A DNA stretch of 5,700 bases from Lachnospiraceae bacterium UBA7480. Lineage in GTDB: Bacteria > Bacillota > Clostridia > Lachnospirales > Lachnospiraceae. Below are positions 1 to 5,377 of this stretch, one piece after another. The stretch is from the NCBI GenBank assembly GCA_002479655.1, contig DLOQ01000107.1, positions 10,286 to 15,985 on the forward strand. Direction: 5' to 3'. Both the position numbers and the translations under genes were made by a program. Below the pieces are notes generated by a model. The model was not told where the DNA came from. It saw nothing but the letters and a program-made list of their open reading frames with translations, and did no database searches. Numbering within the stretch: the first letter of the stretch is position 1; the number at the start of each line of letters is the position of its first letter.

Positions 1-663
1 CCAGCGCGCGCAAAAGCAGCCATGCAGGATGAAACCAGCGTTGTCCGCATCGGCACGTCGCCTATGACCCCGGCACAGCTCCTGACTGACTTGTGGCCGC
101 AGATCCACCAGCACTGTTCCGATATCAGCTTCCAGCTTGTGCCCTTTGAGAATACACCGGAAAATGCAAGGGAGATTTTGAAAAATCTCGGAGAGCATAT
201 TGATGTTGTGACCGGGGTTTTTGACGAGACCCTCTTGGATCTGCGCAAATGTTCCGGATTTGAAATTTCAAGAGAGCCGATCTGCTGTGCCGTCTCCATC
301 TATCATCCGCTTGCGGGAAAGGACAGGCTGACCATGGAGGATCTGTACGGTGAGAACCTGATGATCATCCATCGCGGATGGAGCCGTTTCATGGATGGGA
401 TACGGGACGAGATTTTAGAGAGGCATCTTCCCATCAATCTTGTGGATTTTGATTTTTATGATGTGGATGTTTTCAATCAGTGTGAGCGGCATAAGGATGT
501 CCTGCTGGTGATAGAAAAGTGGTCCTGTGTCCACCCGATGATGAAGGTGATTCCCGTAGATTGGGAATACGCGCTCTCTTTTGGGATACTCTGCCCGCCA
601 AAGCCCGGCAAAATGCTGGAAAGATTTTTGGATGCCGTCCGGCAGGTCGTATGTGTAAGCTGA
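1..663 (+). CDS. LysR-family transcriptional regulator, C-terminal effector-binding part (5' partial)
   Basis: The reading frame is open from base 1 to the TGA at 661-663 and shows 220 residues. LysR proteins are normally about 300 residues, so the N-terminal winged helix-turn-helix (about 80 residues) lies left of the window. The visible part fits the periplasmic-binding-protein-like effector domain: an opening strand with RIGTSP followed by a helix (TPAQLLTDLWPQI), the hinge-type segment ISREPICCAVSIYHPLAGKD, the DLYGENLMII strand, and a closing helix ending LERFLDAVRQVV. The ATG at 22 is not a credible start: it has no ribosome binding site and the frame continues upstream. Family known, effector unknown. 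A terminator follows directly, so the gene is transcribed separately from the downstream cluster; control of that cluster is inferred from proximity only. Confident of the superfamily, not of any named member. Confidence 0.85.
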   Translation, partial: PARAKAAMQDETSVVRIGTSPMTPAQLLTDLWPQIHQHCSDISFQLVPFENTPENAREILKNLGEHIDVVTGVFDETLLDLRKCSGFEISREPICCAVSIYHPLAGKDRLTMEDLYGENLMIIHRGWSRFMDGIRDEILERHLPINLVDFDFYDVDVFNQCERHKDVLLVIEKWSCVHPMMKVIPVDWEYALSFGILCPPKPGKMLERFLDAVRQVVCVS

Positions 664-724
664 ACAGCCTGCCATATTGTAACCCATGAGGTCAGTTATA
701 ACTTATGGTATATACTGCCGCACT

Positions 725-757
725 AATCGAGACTTCTCTTGAAGCCTCGATTTTTTT
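725..757 (+). terminator. Rho-independent terminator after the LysR gene
   Basis: A 12-base stem pairs 725-736 with 741-752 around a TCTT loop, with a single A/C mismatch (732/745), and is followed by seven T's at 751-757. It lies 62 bases after the LysR stop. The minus-strand side has no comparable T-tract, so it acts only on + strand transcription. It separates the regulator from the hydrolase gene. Confidence 0.9.
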
Positions 758-762
758 ATAAT
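757..762 (+). promoter_or_regulatory. Possible -10 element for the hydrolase gene
   Basis: A perfect TATAAT begins at the last T of the terminator tract, 91 bases before the hydrolase start. Because the terminator stops incoming transcription, a promoter is expected between about 740 and 850. The hexamer at the right distance upstream (TTCTCT, 734-739, 17-base spacer) matches the -35 consensus poorly, and the T-rich context could produce TATAAT by chance. Weak candidate. Confidence 0.25.
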
Positions 763-845
763 TAATTTCGACAAGATGATGGCAAGAGTAAGTTTGGCTG
801 TTATGAAGATCATGGAAAATGAAAATATCAGACCATCTGAGAAAC

Positions 846-851
846 GAGGAG
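846..851 (+). promoter_or_regulatory. Ribosome binding site deciding the hydrolase start
   Basis: GAGGAG precedes the ATG at 854 with only two bases between. That is tight, but it is the only Shine-Dalgarno-like sequence near any in-frame ATG (776, 779, 803, 812, 854), and the protein from 854 begins with a textbook lipoprotein signal. Confidence 0.6.
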
Positions 852-853
852 AT

Positions 854-1894
854 ATGAAAAAGATTATTGCAGTGGGAATGGCGTCCGTCTTACTTGCCGC
901 ACTTCTTTCAGGCTGTGCAGGGACACCGCCGGACACGGTTGATACCGATGAACAAAGAACCCAATCAGATGTAACCATGGAGAGTTGGAAGGCAGAGGAA
1001 GATATGGAGCAGATAGACAAGGTTGGAGACTATACTGTAGATACCCAGATAACAGATGTGCTTTCGGACGCTGCTTTCGGAGACTATGGGAGGCTGATTT
1101 TCCCGGTGGACGAGGGATATTATAGCGGAAGTACGCTGGGTGGGCTGTCGCTTGTCTGGTACAGCAACATTGACCCGGACAAGACCGTGGAGATATGTAA
1201 TTACATGAGAGACCATGCTCTGGCGGGTGATACGATATTTTATGACATTTATACGGAGGAGGAAAAGGCTGCCGACCCTGCGAAAAGGAACACCGGGCTG
1301 TTTTTCTTCAAAGGGAGTCCCGGAGAGAGATTTGCCGTCTGTAATGCCGGAGGCGGATTTGCTTATGTAGGGGCTATGCATGACAGTTTCCCTCATGCAC
1401 TGGAATTATCGAAAATGGGCTACAATGCCTTTGCCCTAATCTACCGCCCCGGCTGGGATACGGCTGTAGAGGATCTGGCACGGGCGGTTACATTTATTTT
1501 TGACCATGCAGAGGAATTGGAGGTGGGCACTTCCTGCTATTCTGTCTGGGGAGGAAGTGCTGGGGCGAGGATGGCGACAGAGCTGGGAACCTACGGCCCC
1601 GCATACTTCGGCGGTGATGATCTGCCCCGGCCAGGAACCGTGGTCATGCAGTATACCGGCCACAGTGAGTACAGTGAGAATGACCCGCCCACCTATGTGT
1701 GTGTTGGGACAAATGACGGCATTGCGAACTGGCAGACCATGCAGCGGCGGATTGATGCCATGTCCGCACTGGGTATCAGGACGGAGTTTCATGCCTATGA
1801 AGGGCTGCGCCATGGATTCGGGCTTGGTACAGGCACGGCGGCAGAAGGCTGGATAAACGATGCGGTGGCATTTTGGGAAGATCAGATGCAATAG
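854..1894 (+). CDS. Lipid-anchored alpha/beta hydrolase (esterase-like)
   Basis: A 346-residue serine hydrolase predicted to be exported and anchored to the outer face of the membrane. Residues 1-21 are a lipoprotein signal: KK, a hydrophobic core, and lipobox LLSGC with the acylated Cys at 21. Residues of about 22-150 are a family-specific N-terminal region of unknown role. The alpha/beta hydrolase fold starts around 160 with NAGGGFAYVG, which occupies the position of the HGGG oxyanion-hole motif in esterase/lipase families. The nucleophile elbow GGSAG places Ser at 235; the likely triad partners are Asp288 (VGTNDG) and His320 (LRHGFG). All three are intact, so activity is likely; substrates cannot be read. 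The frame also opens at ATG 776, but that start lacks a ribosome binding site and would bury the signal peptide behind 26 charged residues. It is the first gene after the LysR terminator. Acetyl-xylan or other carbohydrate esterase is an alternative reading. Confidence 0.85.
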   Translation: MKKIIAVGMASVLLAALLSGCAGTPPDTVDTDEQRTQSDVTMESWKAEEDMEQIDKVGDYTVDTQITDVLSDAAFGDYGRLIFPVDEGYYSGSTLGGLSLVWYSNIDPDKTVEICNYMRDHALAGDTIFYDIYTEEEKAADPAKRNTGLFFFKGSPGERFAVCNAGGGFAYVGAMHDSFPHALELSKMGYNAFALIYRPGWDTAVEDLARAVTFIFDHAEELEVGTSCYSVWGGSAGARMATELGTYGPAYFGGDDLPRPGTVVMQYTGHSEYSENDPPTYVCVGTNDGIANWQTMQRRIDAMSALGIRTEFHAYEGLRHGFGLGTGTAAEGWINDAVAFWEDQMQ

Positions 1895-1908
1895 ACCGAA
1901 AAAGCTAC

Positions 1909-1914
1909 AGGAGG
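1909..1914 (+). promoter_or_regulatory. Orphan consensus Shine-Dalgarno (AGGAGG) with no start codon
   Basis: A perfect AGGAGG lies 14 bases after the hydrolase stop. No ATG, GTG or TTG occurs 4-12 bases downstream; the next ATG is at 1951. Together with the flavodoxin-like tail that follows at 1922, it looks like the leftover translation signal of a gene whose start and body have been removed. Confidence 0.45.
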
Positions 1915-1918
1915 TAAG

Positions 1919-1975
1919 TCTGTTTCCGGCTCTGAAAGAGAAGTCAAGGAATGGGCAGCCGGGTTCATAGAGTAA
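1919..1975 (+). pseudogene. Probable remnant of a flavodoxin gene (C-terminal ~18 codons)
   Basis: Reading 1922-1972 gives VSGSEREVKEWAAGFIE, closed by TAA at 1973-1975. It resembles the closing helix of the intact flavodoxin downstream (residues reading RVSEEDVRKWVEGLGL): VS, acidic run, V, K/R, W and G line up with a two-residue offset near the start. The closing 'EEV..W' helix is typical of this flavodoxin group. The stretch has no start codon of its own and sits just after an orphan AGGAGG at 1909. Inferred history: a first flavodoxin gene stood between the hydrolase and the present flavodoxin and lost everything between its ribosome binding site and its C-terminus. The frame is also continuous with the hydrolase beyond its TAG, so a former hydrolase tail is a second, less likely explanation. 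The match is short. Confidence 0.45.
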
Positions 1976-2001
1976 AGATATTTGAACCAACTACATTTTG
2001 G

Positions 2002-2007
2002 AAGGAG
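2002..2007 (+). promoter_or_regulatory. Ribosome binding site deciding the flavodoxin start
   Basis: AAGGAG lies six bases before the ATG at 2014, ideal spacing. The upstream in-frame ATG at 1951 has no such site and falls inside the remnant tail, so 2014 is the start. Confidence 0.85.
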
Positions 2008-2013
2008 ATTATC

Positions 2014-2721
2014 ATGAAAAAAATAAAAAGAATATTATTGTGTCTTGGGCTTGTTCTCAGCCTTGCTGCGTGTGGTAAAGAAAACGGGCAGGGTGATGCG
2101 GGGCAGTCGTCACAGACACAAAGCGGCGGAAGCACTGCAACAGTAAATCCGGTGGAGCCGTCTGGAAGCCAGCCGGAAACATCTTCTGAAACGTCGGAAG
2201 GAACGCTCCAGGAAGAATCCGCAGGTGGGAAAACACTTGTTGTATATTATTCCGCTACCAACAATACCGAGGCGGTTGCCGGTTATATTGCGTCTGCCAC
2301 AGATGCAGACCTGTTTGAGCTTATACCCACCCAAAGTTATTCCAGCAGTGATCTGGATTGGACGGACCGCGACAGCCGTGTTTCAAGAGAACATGATGAC
2401 CCTTCGCTGCGCGTGGTTGAACTGGAAAGCACTGTCCCTGAAAATTGGGATGATTATGACATTGTCTTTGTCGGATATCCCATATGGTGGGGCATCGCCG
2501 CGTGGCCTGTGGATGGATTTATTTCTGCAAATGATTTTACCGGCAAAACAGTGATTCCGTTCTGCACTTCGTCCAGTTCAGGGATTGGCGAGAGCGGTGA
2601 GCTGCTGAAGGAAGCTGCCGGTACGGGAGACTGGCTTGAAGGCGAGCGTTTCCGTTCCCGTGTTTCGGAGGAAGATGTCCGGAAGTGGGTAGAGGGACTT
2701 GGGCTGTTAACTGGCCATTAA
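2014..2721 (+). CDS. Lipid-anchored flavodoxin
   Basis: A 235-residue flavodoxin predicted to sit outside the cell, tethered by lipid. Residues 1-20 form a lipoprotein signal with lipobox LAAC and acylated Cys20. Residues of about 21-72 are a Ser/Thr/Gln/Gly/Glu-rich linker without predicted fold. The flavodoxin domain starts at KTLVVYYSATNNT (about 73-85); S80-T85 is the phosphate-binding loop for FMN. GYPIWWG (154-160) is the aromatic loop that stacks on the isoalloxazine ring, and FCTSSSSGIG is the third FMN-contacting region. The domain of about 160 residues is a normal full length, and it ends with the EEDVRKW helix. Flavodoxins shuttle electrons one or two at a time as FMN semiquinone/hydroquinone; the partner is not identifiable here. 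FMN binding is inferred from motifs. It follows the hydrolase, with a likely remnant of a second flavodoxin between them, and 54 bases separate it from the next gene. Confidence 0.9.
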   Translation: MKKIKRILLCLGLVLSLAACGKENGQGDAGQSSQTQSGGSTATVNPVEPSGSQPETSSETSEGTLQEESAGGKTLVVYYSATNNTEAVAGYIASATDADLFELIPTQSYSSSDLDWTDRDSRVSREHDDPSLRVVELESTVPENWDDYDIVFVGYPIWWGIAAWPVDGFISANDFTGKTVIPFCTSSSSGIGESGELLKEAAGTGDWLEGERFRSRVSEEDVRKWVEGLGLLTGH

Positions 2722-2775
2722 GCAAATGACAATGATTCTGTAATGAATTAAGCAGACAATGTAAAGGAGTTAAAA

Positions 2776-3483
2776 ATGGAAAAACCGTATGTTGTGTGCC
2801 ATATGCTGACAAGTCTGGATGGAAAAATAGATGGGGATTTCTTCTCAGCACAGGAGGCCCGTCCTGCACTTCGTGAATATGGAGACCTGCGTAATTACTT
2901 TCATTGTAATGCCACGCTGTACGGCCGGACGACCATGCTGGGCGGCTATGCAGCCGGCGTGGCCGAAAAGCTGCCGGAAGCGGTGGAGGATTTTGGGCAG
3001 GAAGATTATATAGCGCCCAGTGATGTGCATAATTATATTGTTTCACTCGACCCGGATGGCGTGCTTGTCTTTGACAGCCCTTATTCAGAGCGGAAGGGCA
3101 GGGCGAAGGCACACATTATTGAGACATTGACGAAAAAAGCATCTGCAGGTTATATAGCTTATTTACGCAGCGTAGGGGTTTCTTATATTTTCGCCGGAGA
3201 AGATAGGTTTGACTGCCCGCTCCTGCTTCATAAGCTAAAACAAAAGTTTGGCATTGAGCGCCTGATGATAGCAGGCGGCGGTGTGACGAACTGGTCATTT
3301 GCCGCAGAGGGGCTGATTGATGAATTGAGCATTGTGATCGCGCCTGTTGCTGACGGTAACAGGTCGGCAGTGTCGATTTTTGAGGAGGCAGGCAGTATGT
3401 CCCGCCCGCCTGTTCCCTACACCTTAAAAGAAGTAAAGTCTTTTGAAGGAGACGGTGTATGGTTGCGGTATCTGAAAAAGTAA
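2776..3483 (+). CDS. RibD C-terminal / dihydrofolate-reductase-like family protein
   Basis: A 235-residue cytoplasmic protein (no signal peptide or membrane segment) with the NADPH-dependent reductase fold shared by DHFR and the reductase half of RibD. Visible marks are the N-terminal strand with SLDGKI (13-18), the GRTTM turn (50-54), the IAGGGVTNWSF glycine-rich cofactor loop (about 165-175) and the DELSIVIAPVADG strand followed by IFEEAG. The cytidine-deaminase-like half of bifunctional RibD is absent and no riboflavin genes are nearby, so a role in riboflavin synthesis is not supported. Many stand-alone members are annotated only as 'dihydrofolate reductase family protein' and their substrates are unknown; NADPH-dependent reduction of a small molecule is inferred. 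The start is set by AAAGGAG at 2763-2769, six bases before the ATG. It probably shares a transcript with the flavodoxin. Confidence 0.85.
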   Translation: MEKPYVVCHMLTSLDGKIDGDFFSAQEARPALREYGDLRNYFHCNATLYGRTTMLGGYAAGVAEKLPEAVEDFGQEDYIAPSDVHNYIVSLDPDGVLVFDSPYSERKGRAKAHIIETLTKKASAGYIAYLRSVGVSYIFAGEDRFDCPLLLHKLKQKFGIERLMIAGGGVTNWSFAAEGLIDELSIVIAPVADGNRSAVSIFEEAGSMSRPPVPYTLKEVKSFEGDGVWLRYLKK

Positions 3484-3547
3484 GAGAACGGACAGGGCAT
3501 GAAATATAGAGTTTTAGATGGAAATTAGAAAGAGAGGATTTAAGAAG

Positions 3548-3910
3548 ATGGAAGAAAAAGTATTAGCGCTCTCAAAGGAGTTTTGGAATGCGATGGAAAA
3601 TGCTGATGAAGCCGGGATGCGGGAAATCGCCGATCCCGATTGCAATTTTGTCCATATAGGCATTACCTGTAAATTGGATCAGGAAATTGGGTTTTACACA
3701 AGTGGGGCGTTTCAGCCGACCGAGATCAGATTCAATGGGCAGACGGTGGATATTTTCGGGGACACTGCTGTTGTTATCACAGACTGCAATTATGGACTGC
3801 TTTTGGATGGGAAACCCACGACACATCATTTTGCAGTGACCGAGGTGTATGCAAGGCGAAAAGAAGAATGGAAGCTTGTCACCTTTTCCTTTACTGCCCT
3901 TGTATATTAA
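3548..3910 (+). CDS. SnoaL/NTF2-like small protein (DUF4440-type)
   Basis: A 120-residue protein with the alpha+beta cone fold of the NTF2-like superfamily. It opens with an amphipathic helix (EEKVLALSKEFWNAMENAD), then the acidic loop ADPDCNFVHIG, the strand GDTAVVITDCNYG, the strand pair HHFAVTEVYARRK and the closing EWKLVTFSFTAL, which matches the DUF4440 signature of a Trp-Lys-Leu strand. Members may be small enzymes or binding proteins; no catalytic residues can be assigned. The start at 3548 is chosen because GAGAGG (3532-3537) and AAGAAG lie before it; the in-frame ATG at 3518 has no ribosome binding site. It lies 64 bases after the RibD-like gene with no terminator between, so co-transcription is likely. 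It is cytoplasmic, with no signal peptide. Confidence 0.75.
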   Translation: MEEKVLALSKEFWNAMENADEAGMREIADPDCNFVHIGITCKLDQEIGFYTSGAFQPTEIRFNGQTVDIFGDTAVVITDCNYGLLLDGKPTTHHFAVTEVYARRKEEWKLVTFSFTALVY

Positions 3911-4048
3911 GCGGTGGTATAAACCAAAAGTATAAACTGGAACACTTATTGAGAGTTCTCATCTAATCATATTTCTGGTAGGATGGAAACATAGAAGATA
4001 GGAACTGCGTTTTAACGCTGGTATCTGAATGTAAAGGAGATGCAGGAA
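3911..4048 (+). other. Intergenic gap with a short direct repeat
   Basis: The largest gap inside the cluster (138 bases). It holds GTATAAAC twice (3917-3924 and 3930-3937), 13 bases apart start to start, and a small hairpin-like GCGTTTTAACGC (4007-4018). No terminator with a T-tract and no convincing -35/-10 pair is visible. It could contain an internal promoter for the last three genes, but this is not shown. Confidence 0.3.
4033..4039 (+). promoter_or_regulatory. Ribosome binding site deciding the flavin-reductase start
   Basis: AAAGGAG directly abuts the ATG at 4040 but lies nine bases before the ATG at 4049. A start cannot be used with zero spacing, so MRKDF at 4049 is preferred over MQEMRKDF at 4040. 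Confidence 0.75.
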
Positions 4049-4606
4049 ATGAGAAAAGATTTCGGAGCAAAGACATGGATGTATCCTCTGCCGGTGCTGA
4101 TCATCGGCACCTATGACGAGAACGGAAATGCTGATGCCATGAACGCTGCATGGGGCGGTATTTATGATGCCAATCAGGTTGTCCTCTGTCTCAGCGCAGA
4201 CCACAAGACTACAAAGAACATCAGGGCAAAGGGGGCATTTACCTTAAGCTTTGCGGACGAGGAGCATGTTGCCGCCTGTGACTATGTCGGCATTGTGTCT
4301 GGGAACAAGGAGCCGGGAAAGCTGAAAAAAGCAGGATTTACTGTAACAAAGAGCACTTACGTGGATGCTCCTGTCATCAATGAGCTGCCAATGGCTTTGG
4401 AGTGCAGGCTTGTGAAATTTAACGAAGACGGCAATGTGATTGGCGAAATTGTCAATGTCAGTGCCGAAGAATCAATTTTAGGCGATAACGGCACAGTCGA
4501 TCCCGCAAAGCTGCGGCCCATTTCTTTTGACCCGGTGAACAATGGATATCTTGTGCTGGGCGGGCGTGTCGGCAATGCCTTCTCGGATGGAGCAAAAATT
4601 GAATGA
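4049..4606 (+). CDS. Flavin reductase-like, FMN-binding split-barrel protein
   Basis: A 185-residue protein of the flavin-reductase-like family (split-barrel FMN binders, including flavoredoxins). Recognisable parts are the N-terminal barrel strand YPLPVLIIGTYDENG (12-26), the family hallmark MNAAWGG (31-37), the SADHKTTKNI loop that helps hold FMN phosphate, the YVGIVSGNKEPGKLKKAGF segment characteristic of the Firmicute/Bacteroides branch, and the C-terminal YLVLGGRVGNAF. Length is normal. Such proteins bind FMN without covalent linkage and pass electrons from NAD(P)H, or from a redox protein, to flavin or a partner. It is cytoplasmic (no signal) and so cannot directly meet the exported flavodoxin unless that protein is retained. 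It follows a 138-base gap and is 21 bases before the CMD-cupin gene, so it may head a three-gene unit. Confidence 0.88.
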   Translation: MRKDFGAKTWMYPLPVLIIGTYDENGNADAMNAAWGGIYDANQVVLCLSADHKTTKNIRAKGAFTLSFADEEHVAACDYVGIVSGNKEPGKLKKAGFTVTKSTYVDAPVINELPMALECRLVKFNEDGNVIGEIVNVSAEESILGDNGTVDPAKLRPISFDPVNNGYLVLGGRVGNAFSDGAKIE

Positions 4607-4613
4607 GAATAGG

Positions 4614-4624
4614 AAAGGATGAGG
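4614..4624 (+). promoter_or_regulatory. Ribosome binding site deciding the CMD-cupin start
   Basis: AAAGGATGAGG combines two overlapping purine motifs (AAAGGA and GAGG). The ATG at 4619 lies inside this element and has no spacing, whereas the ATG at 4628 is eight bases after AAAGGA. MAKKQ at 4628 is therefore the better start. Confidence 0.7.
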
Positions 4625-4627
4625 ACT

Positions 4628-5365
4628 ATGGCAAAGAAACAAACGGCAGGCAGAGACCGTCTGGGAAATCTTGCCCCCAAATTTGCGGAGCTTAACGATG
4701 ATGTTCTGTTCGGGCAGGTCTGGTCAAGAGAGGCGCAGCTCTCGGCCCGTGACAGGAGCATGATCACGATTGCGGCATTGTTTTCCGCAGGACTCTATCC
4801 GCAGTTAAAATCCCATCTGGTATTGGGAAAAGAGCATGGGATCACCAAGGCAGAAGCTGTGGAGATCGCAACCCAGCTTGCGTTTTACTGTGGATGGCCG
4901 AAAGCATGGAGCGTGTTCCCGATGATAGAGGAAGTGTACGGGAGTACGGACGGAGAGGAAGGGCATGTGCTTTCCTGTTTCCCGATCGGCGAGAAGAACA
5001 ATGCTTTTGCCAAGTATTTTATTGGTCAGAGCTATCTTGCGCCCGTATCAACGCAGCAGCTTCCCGTCTTTAATGTGACGTTTGAACCGGCCTGCAGGAA
5101 CAACTGGCATGTCCATCATGCGAAATCTGGCGGCGGACAGATGCTGATCTGCGTCAGCGGACGGGGCTGGTATCAGGCATGGGGTGAGGCGGCGAGGGAA
5201 CTGCATCCCGGCGATGTGGTGAACATTCCTGCCGGCGTGAAACATTGGCATGGTGCGGCGAAGGATTCATGGTTCCAGCACCTTGCAATAGAAGTTCCAG
5301 GTGAGGAAAGTTCGACGGAATGGTGCGAAGCCGTGGCGGATGAAGAATATAGGAAACTGGATTAA
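4628..5365 (+). CDS. Carboxymuconolactone decarboxylase-like domain fused to a cupin
   Basis: A 245-residue two-domain cytoplasmic protein. Residues of about 12-105 are a CMD/AhpD-like helical domain: LSARDRSMITIAAL (38-51), HLVLGKEHGITKAEAVEI (63-80) and QLAFYCGWPKAW (83-94). The CxxC pair of AhpD-type peroxidases is missing (only Cys88), so a peroxidase role is not supported. Residues of about 140-230 are a cupin barrel: the first motif has HVHH (161-164) and then GGGQ, with Gln171 where the canonical metal-binding Glu is expected; the second motif is PGDVVNIPAGVKHWHG with His206. His161, His163 and His206 (plus Gln171) could still hold a metal. This CMD-cupin order is a recurrent architecture in bacterial redox clusters, often beside flavodoxin and aldo/keto reductase genes, but without a proven reaction. 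It is followed after 12 bases by the aldo/keto reductase gene, so they are surely co-transcribed. Confidence 0.88.
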   Translation: MAKKQTAGRDRLGNLAPKFAELNDDVLFGQVWSREAQLSARDRSMITIAALFSAGLYPQLKSHLVLGKEHGITKAEAVEIATQLAFYCGWPKAWSVFPMIEEVYGSTDGEEGHVLSCFPIGEKNNAFAKYFIGQSYLAPVSTQQLPVFNVTFEPACRNNWHVHHAKSGGGQMLICVSGRGWYQAWGEAARELHPGDVVNIPAGVKHWHGAAKDSWFQHLAIEVPGEESSTEWCEAVADEEYRKLD

Positions 5366-5377
5366 GGGGGAATCAGC

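Noticed and set aside
22..24. ATG at 22 as the start of a short LysR-related protein.
   Set aside because: The frame is open to base 1, there is no ribosome binding site, and the protein would lack its DNA-binding domain; it is a gene cut by the window edge.
415..687. Minus-strand open frame opposite the LysR gene, and similar minus-strand frames throughout (for example 1436-1990, 2537-3112, 4357-4767, 5420-5695).
   Set aside because: Each lies opposite a well-supported + strand gene, shows no recognisable domain and no convincing ribosome binding site; they are antisense shadows.
776..853. N-terminal extension of the hydrolase from ATG 776.
   Set aside because: No ribosome binding site, and it would place 26 mostly polar residues ahead of a clean lipoprotein signal peptide.
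1500..1856. A 118-residue + strand frame inside the hydrolase gene in a different phase, and likewise 2225-2554 and 2831-3013.
   Set aside because: They overlap genes with intact catalytic motifs or family domains in the other phase and translate to Cys/Pro/Met-rich nonsense.
1951..2013. Flavodoxin start at ATG 1951.
   Set aside because: The ideal AAGGAG and the signal peptide both point to 2014; the upstream codons read through the remnant tail in another frame.
3499..3528. A nine-codon frame (MKYRVLDGN) in the gap before the NTF2-like gene, considered as a leader peptide.
   Set aside because: No ribosome binding site, no runs of a single amino acid and no attenuator hairpin with a T-tract after it.
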